Assembly: GCA_964017145.1 (NCBI GenBank)
Contig: OZ024842.1
Span: 682,001 to 746,000 of the forward strand
Length of the DNA stretch: 64,000 nt
Direction: 5' to 3'
DNA from: Agrocybe praecox
Lineage: Eukaryota; Basidiomycota; Agaricomycetes; Agaricales; Agrocybaceae
Part shown: in pieces, positions 36,049 through 47,587 of the stretch
How positions within the stretch are numbered: the stretch's first letter is position 1
How the letters are laid out: each line of letters opens with the position of its first letter
Made by a program: the position numbers and the translations under genes
The notes under the pieces: generated by a model
Told to the model about the DNA's origin: nothing
Seen by the model: only the letters and a program-made list of their open reading frames with translations
Databases searched by the model: none

Positions 36049-39000
36049 ATGGCACCTCCTCCACCACCGCCACCGCCTCCACCAATGTGCTTCCCGTTCA
36101 GCAGCAAAAAGCCTAAGCGAAGACTGTCATGGACAAGCTCCGATTCGAGGGCACCTCTTCCTGCTCACGCGGAAAAGGAAAAGAAATCTGTCAAAATCAA
36201 GAATCCGCCGTTTTCACCTACGTCTACTCTTACTTCCCAGGCGGATAGTTTAGAGTTCAATTCGGACTCGGAGAAATACGATGAGCTCCCTACTGTCTTG
36301 CCCACTTTCTCCAAGGACGAGAAGGGCCGCCCAAAACTTCAACGTTCAAACACTATGACTGGTACCAAGAAATCAACGACATCTGGTAAATGGGGTTATG
36401 GATGGGGTGTAGGGAAGAAGGATAGTAAGGCGAAAGAGGCAGAGGCAGAAGCTGCGATGAACGAAATGTCAAGCTCGCAGGTTGATCTTCCGCTGTATCA
36501 ACCTGTTGTCCGAAGGGATTCGAGGTCCACGCAAGCCAGTCACTCTACCCAGAGGACGCAGGACACCCAGAGGACCCAAGATACGCACCGCACGCAAGTA
36601 TCGCAGCAGTCCAAAGAAACCTATCGGAGTAATCGGAGTAATGAAAGTCGATCAACAGCTCCAAAGCCTCGACCTCCATTACTTGGTGGTGGTAGCAGCC
36701 AGTTATTCCGGCACGACTCGACTTCAACTTTGGTTGGATCTGCCTTTGAACGCAAGATAAACGATACAGAGTCCATTCGCGAGAAACCCGATACGACAAG
36801 TCGCTTGGATGATATGAGGAGGTTGATGTTAAAAGATAATTTGGATTTCTAGTAAGTTTTTAACATCTTTAAAAATAACCGCCTGGCCCTCCGTTCTTAT
36901 CATTGTTTTATTAACTTTCCAGTGTCGTTCCGAGCGAAGATGCCCATGGCTCAGAATATGTAGCTGCCAGCGATAAACGCCGCGAATACATCTCCGGGTA
37001 GGTTGATAGCTATATTTATGTGATGCTGACTCGAATTCGAATTCTGACTCATCTCTTCCAATAGATTTACGGGATCGGCTGGGCAGGCCATCATTACGAA
37101 GAATTCTGCGTATTTATTCACGGATTCACGATACTGGTTACAAGCTCAGGAAGAGATCGACAATAATTGGACTCTCGTGAGATGCGGTGCACCAGGTTCA
37201 CCGCAGGATTGGATAGAATGGATAGAGGTGTGTTATTTCTCTGAACCTTTTGAGTTGGCATTGTGCTCAAGTGGTTGGTAGACGAGAGTCAAAGGTTCCA
37301 GAATTGGCATTGATGCTCGTATGATCTCCCATGAAAAAGCGACTTTGCTTAATTCCAAGATCGCAAGCAAGGATTCCAAGCTCGTATACCCACCTCAAAA
37401 TTTGGTTGATTTAATATGGCAAGACAAGCCTACCAAGTCTTTAGAAATGGTATATATCCAGAGTACCGAGTTTGCAGGTGCGTTTTTAAGACTTTCCTGT
37501 TCACTTCTGTTCTGACGCAAATTCAGGTCGAGATGCAATGTCGAAGCTGGCAAAAATTCGAGAATGGATCAGAGAGCAGCCTCCTTCCGTGCCGTCTTAT
37601 TCCAAATCAGAACCAACTCCTGCTCAAACTCATGTGGCCACCTTGGTTACCGGTTTATCTTGCATCGGTAAGTTTGAAGTTCTTTGTGTAAGACGCACAT
37701 TACTCACGACAAGTTTCAGCCTACGCTCTTAACCTTCGTGGATCGGATATTCCTTACAACCCGTTGTTCCACGCCTACCTATTTGTCAGCCTAAGCAAAG
37801 CGGTTCTATTTGTGGAATCCCCAAAGATTCACGATGATGTCAAGAACTACCTTGCTGCAATCAATGTCGAATATAGGAACTACACTGACCTCTGGCCATT
37901 CCTTCGACGACGAGAATGGGGCGACGGCAAGGTAATTTACTATTTCTGACATCCTTTTATGTGAGAAAAACTGATAAAATATTGCCCAGGTTCTTATCGC
38001 CCCACAGACCTCGTACGCTATCTCGCTCATGCTGACCCATTTCCGATATACAATTGCTCCCTCGTACATCGAGCACATGATGTCAATCAAGAACGAAACT
38101 GAAATCGAGGGCATGAGGAGGGCATACCTTCGGGACGGTGTATCTTTCGTGCGTCATTCTTTTTCATGGCTATCCAGTAAACGTAGAGTTTCTAGTTGCT
38201 CATCCGTATGATAGGTGAGGTTCCTTGCGTGGTTAGAAAGCAAGCTTGCGGAAGGCTATGATGTCACCGAGTATGAAGCTGGATTCAGGCTGACTGAATT
38301 CAGACGCAAGAACAAGCACTTCATGGGTCTTGCATACGAGAACATTTCAGCTACCGGTCCGAATGCTGCTCTGCCTCATTATACACCGAAGAAGTCCACA
38401 GCAGCTATGATCAGCCGAGACAGTCCCTATCTCAAGTGAGTTCTCGTCCTCCTTTGAATTCGGTCATGGACCAATAAAATCCTCGTAACAGCGATTCGGG
38501 TGCTCAATACTACGATGGTACATGCGATACAACACGCACAATGCACTTTGGCAGGCCAACGCCAGATATGTGCGAGGCATATACACGTGTTCTGCAAGGA
38601 CATGTACGTGGCAATTCATTTACACACAGTCGGGAATCATTGTGTTTATTCTATGTTTTACTAGATTGCCATCGACAGTGCCATTTTCCCCGAAGGTACG
38701 TCGGGTCGCCAGCTCGATGTCCTGGCGCGCAAAGCTCTATGGAAAGAGGGCATGAACTATATGGTAAATTAATTGCCACTTTTTCATCTTCCCAAGTCGA
38801 CACTTGATCTGACCACGTTCCTTGACAGCACGGCACAGGCCATGGATTTGGTGCCTTCCTGAGTGTGCATGAAGGTCCTCACAGCTTCGCGAGCAACGTG
38901 CCCCTTGTGCCAGGTCATGTCATTACCAACGAGCCGGGTTTCTGTACGTGATTTTCTCGTATCTTTTCGTTCCTGGAAAGGGGATTCTAATTACCTCGAG

Positions 39001-39494
39001 CAGACCTTGAAGGAAGATGGGGTATGCGTATAGAGTCCGCACTCGTTGTGAAAAGGGTCAAGGTGAGATCAAATAACAATTGCACCCCCTCCTTTTCTTT
39101 CTTTTTTTACTCTATGTCAGACGACTGATACTGACTGCGCAAATTCATTTATCTAGACACGTGGTGACTTCAACGGTGACGTTTGGTTGGGTTTCGACCG
39201 ATTCACTTGTGTTCCTATCCAAACGAAGATGGTCAAGGAAGGCATGCTGACGAAGGATGAGAAACAATGGTTAAAGGTGTGTTTTAGTTTTATTTCATTT
39301 TCTCATTCGTGTGTCAAATGTTCTTGATTCTGACGTTCGTTCCGTACTTTTAGGACCATAACCAACGATGCTACGAGAAACTCGCACCTTTCCTGAAAGA
39401 TGATAAGCGGGCTTTGAAGTGGCTCAAGCGAGAAGCTGAGCGGGGCATAGGTCTCGCACCGACAGCAGCGGGCATTTCCATTGATTGGGATTAA
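36049..39494 (+). CDS. Xaa-Pro aminopeptidase P (M24B) with a long disordered N-terminal extension
   Basis: Removes the first residue of peptides with proline second; a dimetal (usually Mn) enzyme. Exons: 36049-36851, 36923-36997, 37065-37227, 37282-37477, 37527-37667, 37720-37931, 37990-38148, 38215-38435, 38492-38603, 38665-38763, 38829-38943, 39004-39062, 39157-39276 and 39354-39494, coding for 871 residues. The enzyme part starts near residue 257 with [20 protein letters not shown]. Its metal ligands are visible: both aspartates in [16 protein letters not shown], His in [17 protein letters not shown], and Glu in [18 protein letters not shown]. Exon 1 also encodes about 250 extra residues: an uninterrupted proline run after the start, KKPKRRLSW, and a [17 protein letters not shown] repeat. 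The ATG at 36049 sits in a CCACCATGG context. The extension is absent from typical aminopeptidase P of about 600-650 residues. Confidence 0.92.
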
Positions 39495-40247
39495 AGACTC
39501 CCTCACTGTTTACCCATGCTGCTGTCCATCTCATCCCCATTTTCCACCACTACCGCCACCACCACCAAAAAATGCTACTGCGACACCCCAGCGACACCTT
39601 CCGATTTCCTTTCTTTCCACGAACGATATATATGTATCTATGATGACTGCTACTAATTTAAGAATGAGCCAATACGGTCCATGCTCGTCGACTTTTAATC
39701 TGCTGTAGAGCATGATTTTTTCTTCATCCTTCTCCGCGTGTCCCTTTTCTTTTTCTTTACGCTCCGCCCTCAGCCCTCCGGAGTCCCACCATTGGCCCTG
39801 ATGAACTTCACGATTTGATATGACATTCTTGTTTTTTTTTTGCTACACCTTTCTTGCTTCTTATCCCTTTTATTATTTCTTTCCTCTTTCGCTTTCACGA
39901 TGTCCCCTTTCTTCTTCTCTGAAGATCCCTAGGATCGTTCACCCTGCTTTTTTGAAACCCCTTGTTCTGTCTAGATGATAGACGTCGCTCTCGTGCGTGT
40001 ACGTAGGTAGCATCTGATGTATTGGACTCGATTTTGCAATAAAATGTGGATTTTTTTCCAACAAAGGGCGCCACTCCCGGAGAAAAAAGTGCTTGGTGTC
40101 CATCCCCTCCGTGGTTTTATAATACCAGCTAGCTCGTTCCTGAATTGGGCAACAACACTAAACGTGTATTTTTCTACTAACAACAATGGAAATACAAGAG
40201 AAAAGACTGAAATACAGAAAGAAAATGACAGAAAAGGGAAAAGACGA
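39495..40247. other. Shared 3' flank of convergent genes
   Basis: The aminopeptidase gene (plus) and NOG1 (minus) converge here, so this should be two 3' untranslated regions. It is pyrimidine-rich on the plus strand between about 39710 and 39910. No separate gene is seen. Confidence 0.45.
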
Positions 40248-42726
40248 CTATCTCCTTTGTGTCTTTCCGGCTTTTCGTTTTCCAGCAAACAAATGCTTGG
40301 GCTGTAAAAAAAGGACACGATAAGTAAGTGAGAATGCTAATGAAGGGAGAAAGCAAGACAAACCATTTTTGTTCTGATATGACGATCTCCCTCTCCGGCT
40401 TTGGCCAACATATTGCGAGGACGTTGTCCAAGATTGCGTAGCTTGTTTGCACGGTCGAATTGCTATGTAAGAAAAAGAGTGAGAAACGGTAATGAGCAGA
40501 TGGTCTTTTCAAAATAAATAAAATAGAAGAGACAAAGACACACCTCTTCGTTGGCCATACCCGCCATTTGGCGATTCGTTCTGGGGATTTTCTTGTTGAC
40601 GACACCTCCAGAATCGGTCTTAACACGTTTTGTGGGAGCACCCTCGTCTTCGTCCACATCCATCCAAGAATCTTCTCCGCCTGCAGGTGCATCGGACATG
40701 TCGCTGGCATCGTCCATCTCCTCGTCTTCGTCCTCGTCGTCGCGTTTCCGCTTGGCGCCTTGCAGCTTCGCAAGCATCTCGGCACGCTCCTGTATGCGAC
40801 TTGGGTCGAGGCCTGCTTTTGTGAGCTCGGAGGTGAGCTCGGAGAGTGTACGCAGGCCGACGGTACGAGGAAGGCGGGCTTGGTTCTTTTTGGATTTTTT
40901 GATGCTCTGCGATTTGATCTTGTGAGAAAGAGCGATTTTGGCTTCTTGTTCTTCCCTCTCGTCGTCAGAGTTGAACTGGATTGTCGATGCAGTTTTTATT
41001 AGCGTTAAAAAACAAATTTGCAGATGATGAGTTACTTACGATATCGGAATCACTCTCGTAGAAACCTTCTGCTTGAAGTTTCTCTTCTTCCCGTTCGAGA
41101 GCTTCAAGTTTCTCGGCAATATCGGGATCGATAAAGTCGGCAATATTTTTGCCGTCCATGATCTCAGGAATGGTGTCGAACTTCCACTCATCGTTCGTAA
41201 GGAGGTAATCCTCTGTAAAAATAAAGAATATAATCAATACGCGAAGTTAAAAAGAAAAGAAAAAACGAACGTTTGAGATTAATGTTATAAACACCGGGGC
41301 CACCTTCCTCGAGTTCGATATCGCGTTGCAACCTCTTACGGTCAGGATCAGTCTTGTCATATTTCTTCCTGTCCTTGACAGCGTCGGGAATGAATGGCGC
41401 ACGAACAACCTCATCACGAGGCTTGGGCTGAGAAACATGAATGCGGTTGATAACAGAGTTAATTTTGTTACCCTTCATCTTGTTATCGACACGGTGGGCA
41501 AGGAGGGCATCGCAAGCGACGTTCTTGACGTCCATGACACCTTCCTCGGAGTGGCAAGATGCCTGCACGCATTTGACGTCTTCCTGGTCAATGATTTCCT
41601 GCACAAGCGCGCGTGTATCGGGGTGGCATTCCTCCAAGCGCATAACATCGATTTTGTTGATCACAAGCAGCGTGGGCTTGCCCGCGAAGAGAGGTTTGAT
41701 GGAGTGGAAAAGCTTGCATTGGGCTTCGACAGTGTAGCCGCACTGCTCGCTGAGATCCATGAAATATAATACACAGCTCTTTAAATGAGCCAGGGCAGTG
41801 ATGCTCTGCATCTCGATGGTGTTCATGTCCTCCAGAGGATGGTCGAGAATACCAGGGGTATCGATTACTTGCCATCGCAGGTATTTGTAATCCAAATGAC
41901 CGACGAAGAGCGACTTAGTGGTGAAGGCGTAGGGTTGGACGTCGACGTCGGCGCGGGTGACTTTGTTGATGAACGAGGATTTTCCGACATTGGGGTAGCC
42001 ACAGACAAGGAGAGTACGAGTGTTGGGGTCGATGTTGGGCAAACGAGAGATATGTTGGCGGACTTGTTCGAGGTATGCGAGTGGGTCTTTCTGCCTTTTC
42101 ATGATTGTGGCCATACTGATTTTGATAGGAATTTAGTTGAGTATTAAAAAGCCCCTACGATTGCTGATACGCACCGACCAAGAGCAGCCTTCTTCAACTG
42201 CTTGCATCTGTACAGACTGTCACCGAATTTGAGTAATCGGACGTAATCCTTTGCGACATGGTCTATCAAATGACGGGCTGTTCGAAGTTGACCCAGTGCA
42301 AGCTTGTAATGGTTTTTATCATAAAGCACGTTCATTAGAGAAGATAAGAACGGGTGAAGGTCCTGTATAGTAATTTCGTGGATTCATTAGGAATGGTTCA
42401 ATGGAACAAATAGGTGGACGAACGTCAAGCATAGGAAATTCAGTCAAGATAGCAGCCAATTTCTCCTCGAAGCAATCCTGAGCGAACTTCACTTTGCGCA
42501 TGTAGAAATTCCTTATCCGACTGATTTTAAAGTTTTTGTGAATAACCTAAAACATCATTATGAGAACCAGGAGTCTTCTACAGCGATGTTTCTCCATGTC
42601 TAGGGTTGCATGGATTTTGTAGTAACGCACCGTCGGGGTTTTTCGCTGAGTTTTGGACAGGACAATGTCCAAAAAGTCTGCGGCCGTTGGGACCGGCGCA
42701 ATAGCCTTGAGACCGCTTGTCGACAT
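40248..42726 (-). CDS. NOG1: Nog1, nucleolar GTPase of 60S ribosome assembly
   Basis: Nog1 is an essential GTPase that binds pre-60S particles in the nucleolus and leaves in the cytoplasm. Eight exons, 42726-42631, 42546-42424, 42362-42175, 42115-41271, 41212-41040, 40975-40544, 40462-40364 and 40301-40248, code for 669 residues, the normal length. The N-terminal helical bundle ([31 protein letters not shown]) precedes the G domain, with [20 protein letters not shown] (G1), [14 protein letters not shown] (G3) and NKIDVM (G4). The C-terminal part has acidic runs ([15 protein letters not shown]), a basic cluster ([19 protein letters not shown]) and the conserved tail [19 protein letters not shown]. 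All introns are GT..AG. Confidence 0.97.
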
Positions 42727-45645
42727 CGTAAAGGAATGGAAGGGATGTTCGACGAAGAGAGAGCTCTGAAAAAGCAAGAAAGCTAGGGTTTACTTTCTAC
42801 TGATCCACCATGAGGGTCAGGAAAAATAAATGTTCTCCCACGATCATGATATTACGTAACACCAATTACGACCAAATTATCGGCAACCCGGTTATTTCAC
42901 TCTTGGTTTCTCCTCTCTGTATGAATCTTTTTCAGCAATCTAATGTCCCCCTTCATCTCCATGCGAAAATTGACCATTGAGAAATTGGGAGAATACTCTG
43001 CGCTCCATGGATTTTCCTCAGCTTGAAGTACATATCTCAGGAGTCAGGACGGCCTTGAAGATTCAAACGATTTTAGAAGACCTTTCAACGTTATTCAAAT
43101 GATAGTATACACTACAACCGCCAAATCTAGGCCTGGATGAATAACACAATAAAACTGTTTATTTTGATTGCTTGTGGCTTCAAACCTGGGCGACACATAA
43201 CCCAGTTTCATGGAACATGAATCCAACTGTGCACGTCTGGACAGTATCTGTCATGGAAGTTCTTGAAAATTATTACCCGCAAAAGGTCGCATATTCGGAG
43301 AAAAATTGCGAAGGACTTGGTATTTCTAAGGAATACTCCGTGTAGACCCTCGCTCCTCTTTCTAGTCTTTCGATTTCTAATTATTGTTTTCCGTACTCCA
43401 GAAAGCCGACTTGAACCTAACGCAAATCCGACAAACTCTAGGAACAAGCTGACATGGATATGGCCATGCAGTCTTCTCTGCTATTTGAGCTGTAGACACT
43501 ACACCAAAAGGACTAAATCGTGCCTTCGGGTTGCTGCACAAAGGCATATCGTCTTAGATTCGGTCTTTTCAACCGATACTGCTGGTCAAGCATAAAGGCT
43601 TTTTTTGCTCAGAAAATCAGACAATTCGTCCCTACTATGCACGCACGCGGCAAGAAAAGGCTAAAGTCTAACATGCGGATAAAAAAGAGCTTGTTAGGCC
43701 TGCCGGCTCCTTTCGAATGCCTGTGACTTAGGCGACGCACGGTGGACTTTGGTCGAACCTAATCTTAACTGTGGCTGTCTGGGCATACGATTCTCAGAAT
43801 TCTCTGGGACTCGTTGCTCGCATAAACTTCCCGTTTACAGAACCCTGCATCTTCTGGGAAACACATCTGGGTGCCCTTAGATGTTACTTCGAGATTTCTT
43901 TTTTGTCATCCTGTCCTCTCAACTGCCCTTCCAGGTCACGCAAAAAATGAAACTTGGCAAATTATGTTTTTTCGTTGCTCAGTCATCCATCATAAACACA
44001 CGCACGCGCTGAAGACCAAGGTCTAACACGAGTACGAAAGAACAATGGCATACACGATGCAAATAAATGGATCTTAAAACTCAGAAGCGATGGAATTGAC
44101 TTTGCACGTTTGTTGCGAATTACCCAGCAAACTCCGTGCCATGGTGGCGATACAGAGTCTATTCCTAACCCCATTCCTATTTCTTATCATTTTATCAGAA
44201 AAATTCAGCTCTTATCAGCTAATTATGACTCTCCATTGTCCAGTGTGTTCGGTCTATTCGCTACGCCCGCATATCCCTATGCTTCTCTGTCAAAAAAAAA
44301 ACACGATGCCAATTAACTCCGTTTTTTCACTTGGTTCCCACTAGATTCAGAGTATTGGGCTACAAATATTGGATATTTCCCAAACTATTGACCCAGAAAG
44401 AATTATAGAGCCCTGTTTTACGCTAGAATCATGGAACGCCAGAATGTCGTCCATTGACAGAAACTAGCAGCGTTGGTGTGCAGTCGCTTATTCCAAAAAG
44501 CCTGTCTATGGGTAAGTAAGTGTTCTCACATAAAGTATGCACTACAATCTCATGCTATGTGAATATCGTTGCAGGCTCTATGCCTCGTTGGCACTTGAGG
44601 ATAGAGACACCAGCCATCTGCTGCACTTTGGGACTGCCGCGCTTGCCTTTTCTATCTATCAAGAGGGAGCAGATGCTCGCTTCTCTTGCTGCGGGCACCC
44701 TTCGAACACCCAAGAGTTAAGCTTCAGGTCCGAGCAGGTATGAGCAGTATATAGAGGATACCACCTACTGTACTCATGCGCTGGTAACTCGGTGGTGACC
44801 TACCTTTTCATAGTGGTAACTAGTCACCAGTAGTATATAATATTGGCCGTATATCATTTTGTTCCAAATCACTGATATTGCATTTATTCAGGAACTATGT
44901 CATTGTACCAATGTCATAAATTACAGGTCAGGCGACCGAGAGGCCGTCACACCTCGAATTGCACTAATTCTACATAATTCGTTATCTATGCAAGCTGGGA
45001 AGAATTGGTGACGGGCAACCATTATCCCCGGTCTATTTTACCCTAAATTCTCCCAAACATATACATGAGCCCGATGTGTCGTCCGTTCGAGTCATGCAAG
45101 AAAAGTAGCGTCAAGTCTCGACTTTGTTCGTTTCTTTAGCGAAGGCACGCGTAAAACGCAAGCACAGCAAAGTTCTAAAATAAACAGCACTCTAAACGAA
45201 AATATATCAGCGAAACGAGGGCGATGGAGTACGTTATCTTCTCCCCGCACCGTCTCGTTCCCCACATTGCGAAAATTAGGGTCAGCAAACGTAGGCGAGA
45301 ATTTATTCCCTTTTAGCATTTTATTACTGATTCTTCGAGAATTTTTTTAGATAATAACCCCATCCAAAGAATAAAAAGTAGAACCGGGCCTCATGTACCG
45401 GAGCGTCTAACCCAAAAAAACACCTCATGTTTTCCGTAAGCGATCATATCGATCAATCACTGGGCCTTGAGTACGCCGCACCTCCCTGCATCGATATACA
45501 TAGGACAGCACTCTCTTTAAACCCTTTCCTTTTCCCCAACCCTCGCCTACTTTCTACATTCCCCCATAAACTTGTATGTCATACCTGAACATTTAATATT
45601 CGTCGCTTTGATCTCTTATCATTCTCTTTACAGACTTATACCCTC
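42727..45645. other. 2.9-kb intergenic region with a possible F-box scrap
   Basis: No intact gene is visible. Near 44370-44600 the plus strand could encode fragments such as LAALVCSRLFQKACLW followed by an intron-like GTAAGTAAG..TTGCAG. This resembles the F-box of other agaricomycete genes but stops soon after, so it may be one more decayed copy. The left end is the NOG1 promoter. Confidence 0.3.
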
Positions 45646-47124
45646 ATGGAGCGAACGGAACACGGACTGCACCTCCCTCAAGAGCTGGTGGACCAGATCA
45701 TCGACCTCCTGCACAACGATCCTTCGACCCTTAAAAGCTGCGCACTTGTTGGACACTCATGGCTTCCGAGAAGTAGACAGCGTCTCTTCGCTAAAATATC
45801 TCTCAAAGCGGCTTCAGCGCACAATGTTGCAGGGCAACCCCAGCTACGGTCGAAACAGCTCCTGGACATTTTAACGACAACGAAGGAGTTAATACCGTGT
45901 ATTCGCGAGTTGGAGATATGTGAAGGATCGCCGATGTATCACCAGCCCATCCAGCACCACCCGAACGTCCCTTCGTCCACGACTTGGGTCATGATGGACC
46001 GAAACCTCATCGTCCTCTTCGAAAAGCTCACCCACGTCGAACGCTTTGATTTTTCCTCCACATCTCCAATTTTCTGGACGTTGGTGCCCAGTCATTTCCT
46101 GAAAGCCATGCATAAACTATTATCGCGCCCCACGCTTAATTATGTCCGACTACATTCGTGGATATTCCCCAATTTCGCCGCGCTGTCTTCCATGTTATCG
46201 CATTGTCAGCATCTTCGAGCATTTGCCCTTTCTTCCACCTCTATCAGTAATGATCATACCAATGATAGCGTGTCGGAACATGATGCTGCTGGTGATGGTG
46301 TGACGGCGGGCGTCGAAAACGTGCCAGGAGAAGATAAAGGAGAATCTGGAGAAGCTGATGGTGGGGTCGTTTCCACTAATGCTGGCAGCACGCCTCTAGA
46401 GGTGCTCACTCTGGACTTTGTCAACTTTGCTTATCTGGAGTACTGGCTGCTGGGACGCAGCTCGCTGGACATCAAATCGCTTCGAGAGTTGCGTGTGGCA
46501 CACTTCCACGATGCAGAGATCATCAAAAAGCTCCTGCAGGCTATCGGCGGCTCGTTGGAGCACTTCCACCTCAAGCCTGGTAGTTGGAACGGTAAATTCT
46601 TTTCGCCTCATTCTCAATCTTTCATGACTCTATTACTCACAAATTGATTCTTGCTCGTGTCTTTGTGTCCTGTTTTTATTCTTTTGTTCATATCTGGTTT
46701 TCATCTATCTGTTTCTGGAATTCTAGTGCACTTCTTCGACCTGTCTCTCAACCCCGGTCTGCGGTCCATCAGGCTAACATTGGACGATCCAACTACAGCA
46801 ATGGACTGGGCAGCCACCATCCTCTCGTCGATAAATGACAAGAATGTTGCGCTCGACAGCGTTGGCATGGAATTCTACGCCGATCCGAAGAAGATAACTG
46901 GTTGGGATAGACTGGATTCGCTGTTCATGCAGCCTGCGTTTGCACCGTTGAAGCAGGTCGAGATCGGGTTGTTCGCCCAACCATCGCATGCTGATTTCTT
47001 CGCTGTAAAACAGGCGATGGGTGGTCTCAATGGCAAGGGCATCGCGAGATGGTATCAGCTAGGCGTCAAGAGCCATCGTTCGAGCCGTCAGCTGACACCA
47101 AGGATCAGTCGGTATGAATCGTGA
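45646..47124 (+). CDS. F-box protein
   Basis: Two exons, 45646-46591 and 46727-47124, code for 447 residues. The N-terminal F-box reads LHLPQELVDQIIDLLHNDPS then LKSCALVGHSWLPRSRQRLF, the usual agaricomycete pattern (leucine-proline-glutamate start, conserved SW). The remainder is a leucine-rich recognition part (LEVLTLDFVNFAYLEYWLLG, LRELRVAHFHDAEIIKKLL, LRSIRLTLDD). An acidic, glycine-rich insert lies at about residues 205-245. An SCF ubiquitin-ligase substrate receptor is expected; the target is unknown. The intron is 135 nt, longer than most here. Possible splicing at the very end (a GTATG next to the last codons) means the C-terminus could differ slightly. Unlike the F-box genes at 2310 and 5694, it shows no frameshift. 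Confidence 0.8.
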
Positions 47125-47587
47125 AGCTTTTTGCGGTAACAGTCCCTGGGTGTCTGTTTATCTTGCCTTTCCTCTTTCTCTTGACGATGGTGGAGCCAAT
47201 GTCTTCGGCTTCCTTTATTTTATGTTTCCTGTTCTCGGTCCTATTCTCTTCTTTTTGTTCCTTTTTTATGTTTTCTGCTTAATCAATTTATGTTCTCGTT
47301 CTCCAGACACTCTCCTCGCATCTTCTCTGTTTATTTTTTGCATTCATTGTCGTCTTCCATGTTTTGCATTTGCATTTGCATTTTTCTCGTCTTTTCCACT
47401 TTTTTTCCTGGCATTTTTTGTTGTTGTTGTCAAACATATGGGATTTTGACCAGGTACAACGATGATAGTACAAATGATGACGAGATACATACGCATAATA
47501 TCTATACAAACCCCTCCTCCTAGACACCCCTCCCCATATACACCCCTCCTCCTGTACACCCCTCCTCCCTGCATCCATGATCCCGGC
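47125..47587. other. 3' flank of convergent genes
   Basis: The F-box gene (plus) and the G-alpha gene (minus) converge here. It contains T-rich tracts near 47205-47430 and the CCCCTCC tandem repeat listed separately. No gene is seen. Confidence 0.4.
47512..47571. repeat. Imperfect CACCCCTCC tandem repeat
   Basis: Four imperfect copies of a unit resembling ACACCCCTCCTCC, spaced about 15-18 nt, follow each other in the noncoding gap just downstream of the G-alpha stop codon. It is a short pyrimidine-rich minisatellite with no coding role. Confidence 0.55.

Noticed and set aside
44370..44760. Possible F-box gene fragment with an intron
   Set aside because: LAALVCSRLFQKACLW and an intron-like GTAAGTAAG look suggestive, but the frame stops at once after the acceptor and nothing else of the gene is found. 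It is mentioned only within the intergenic entry.
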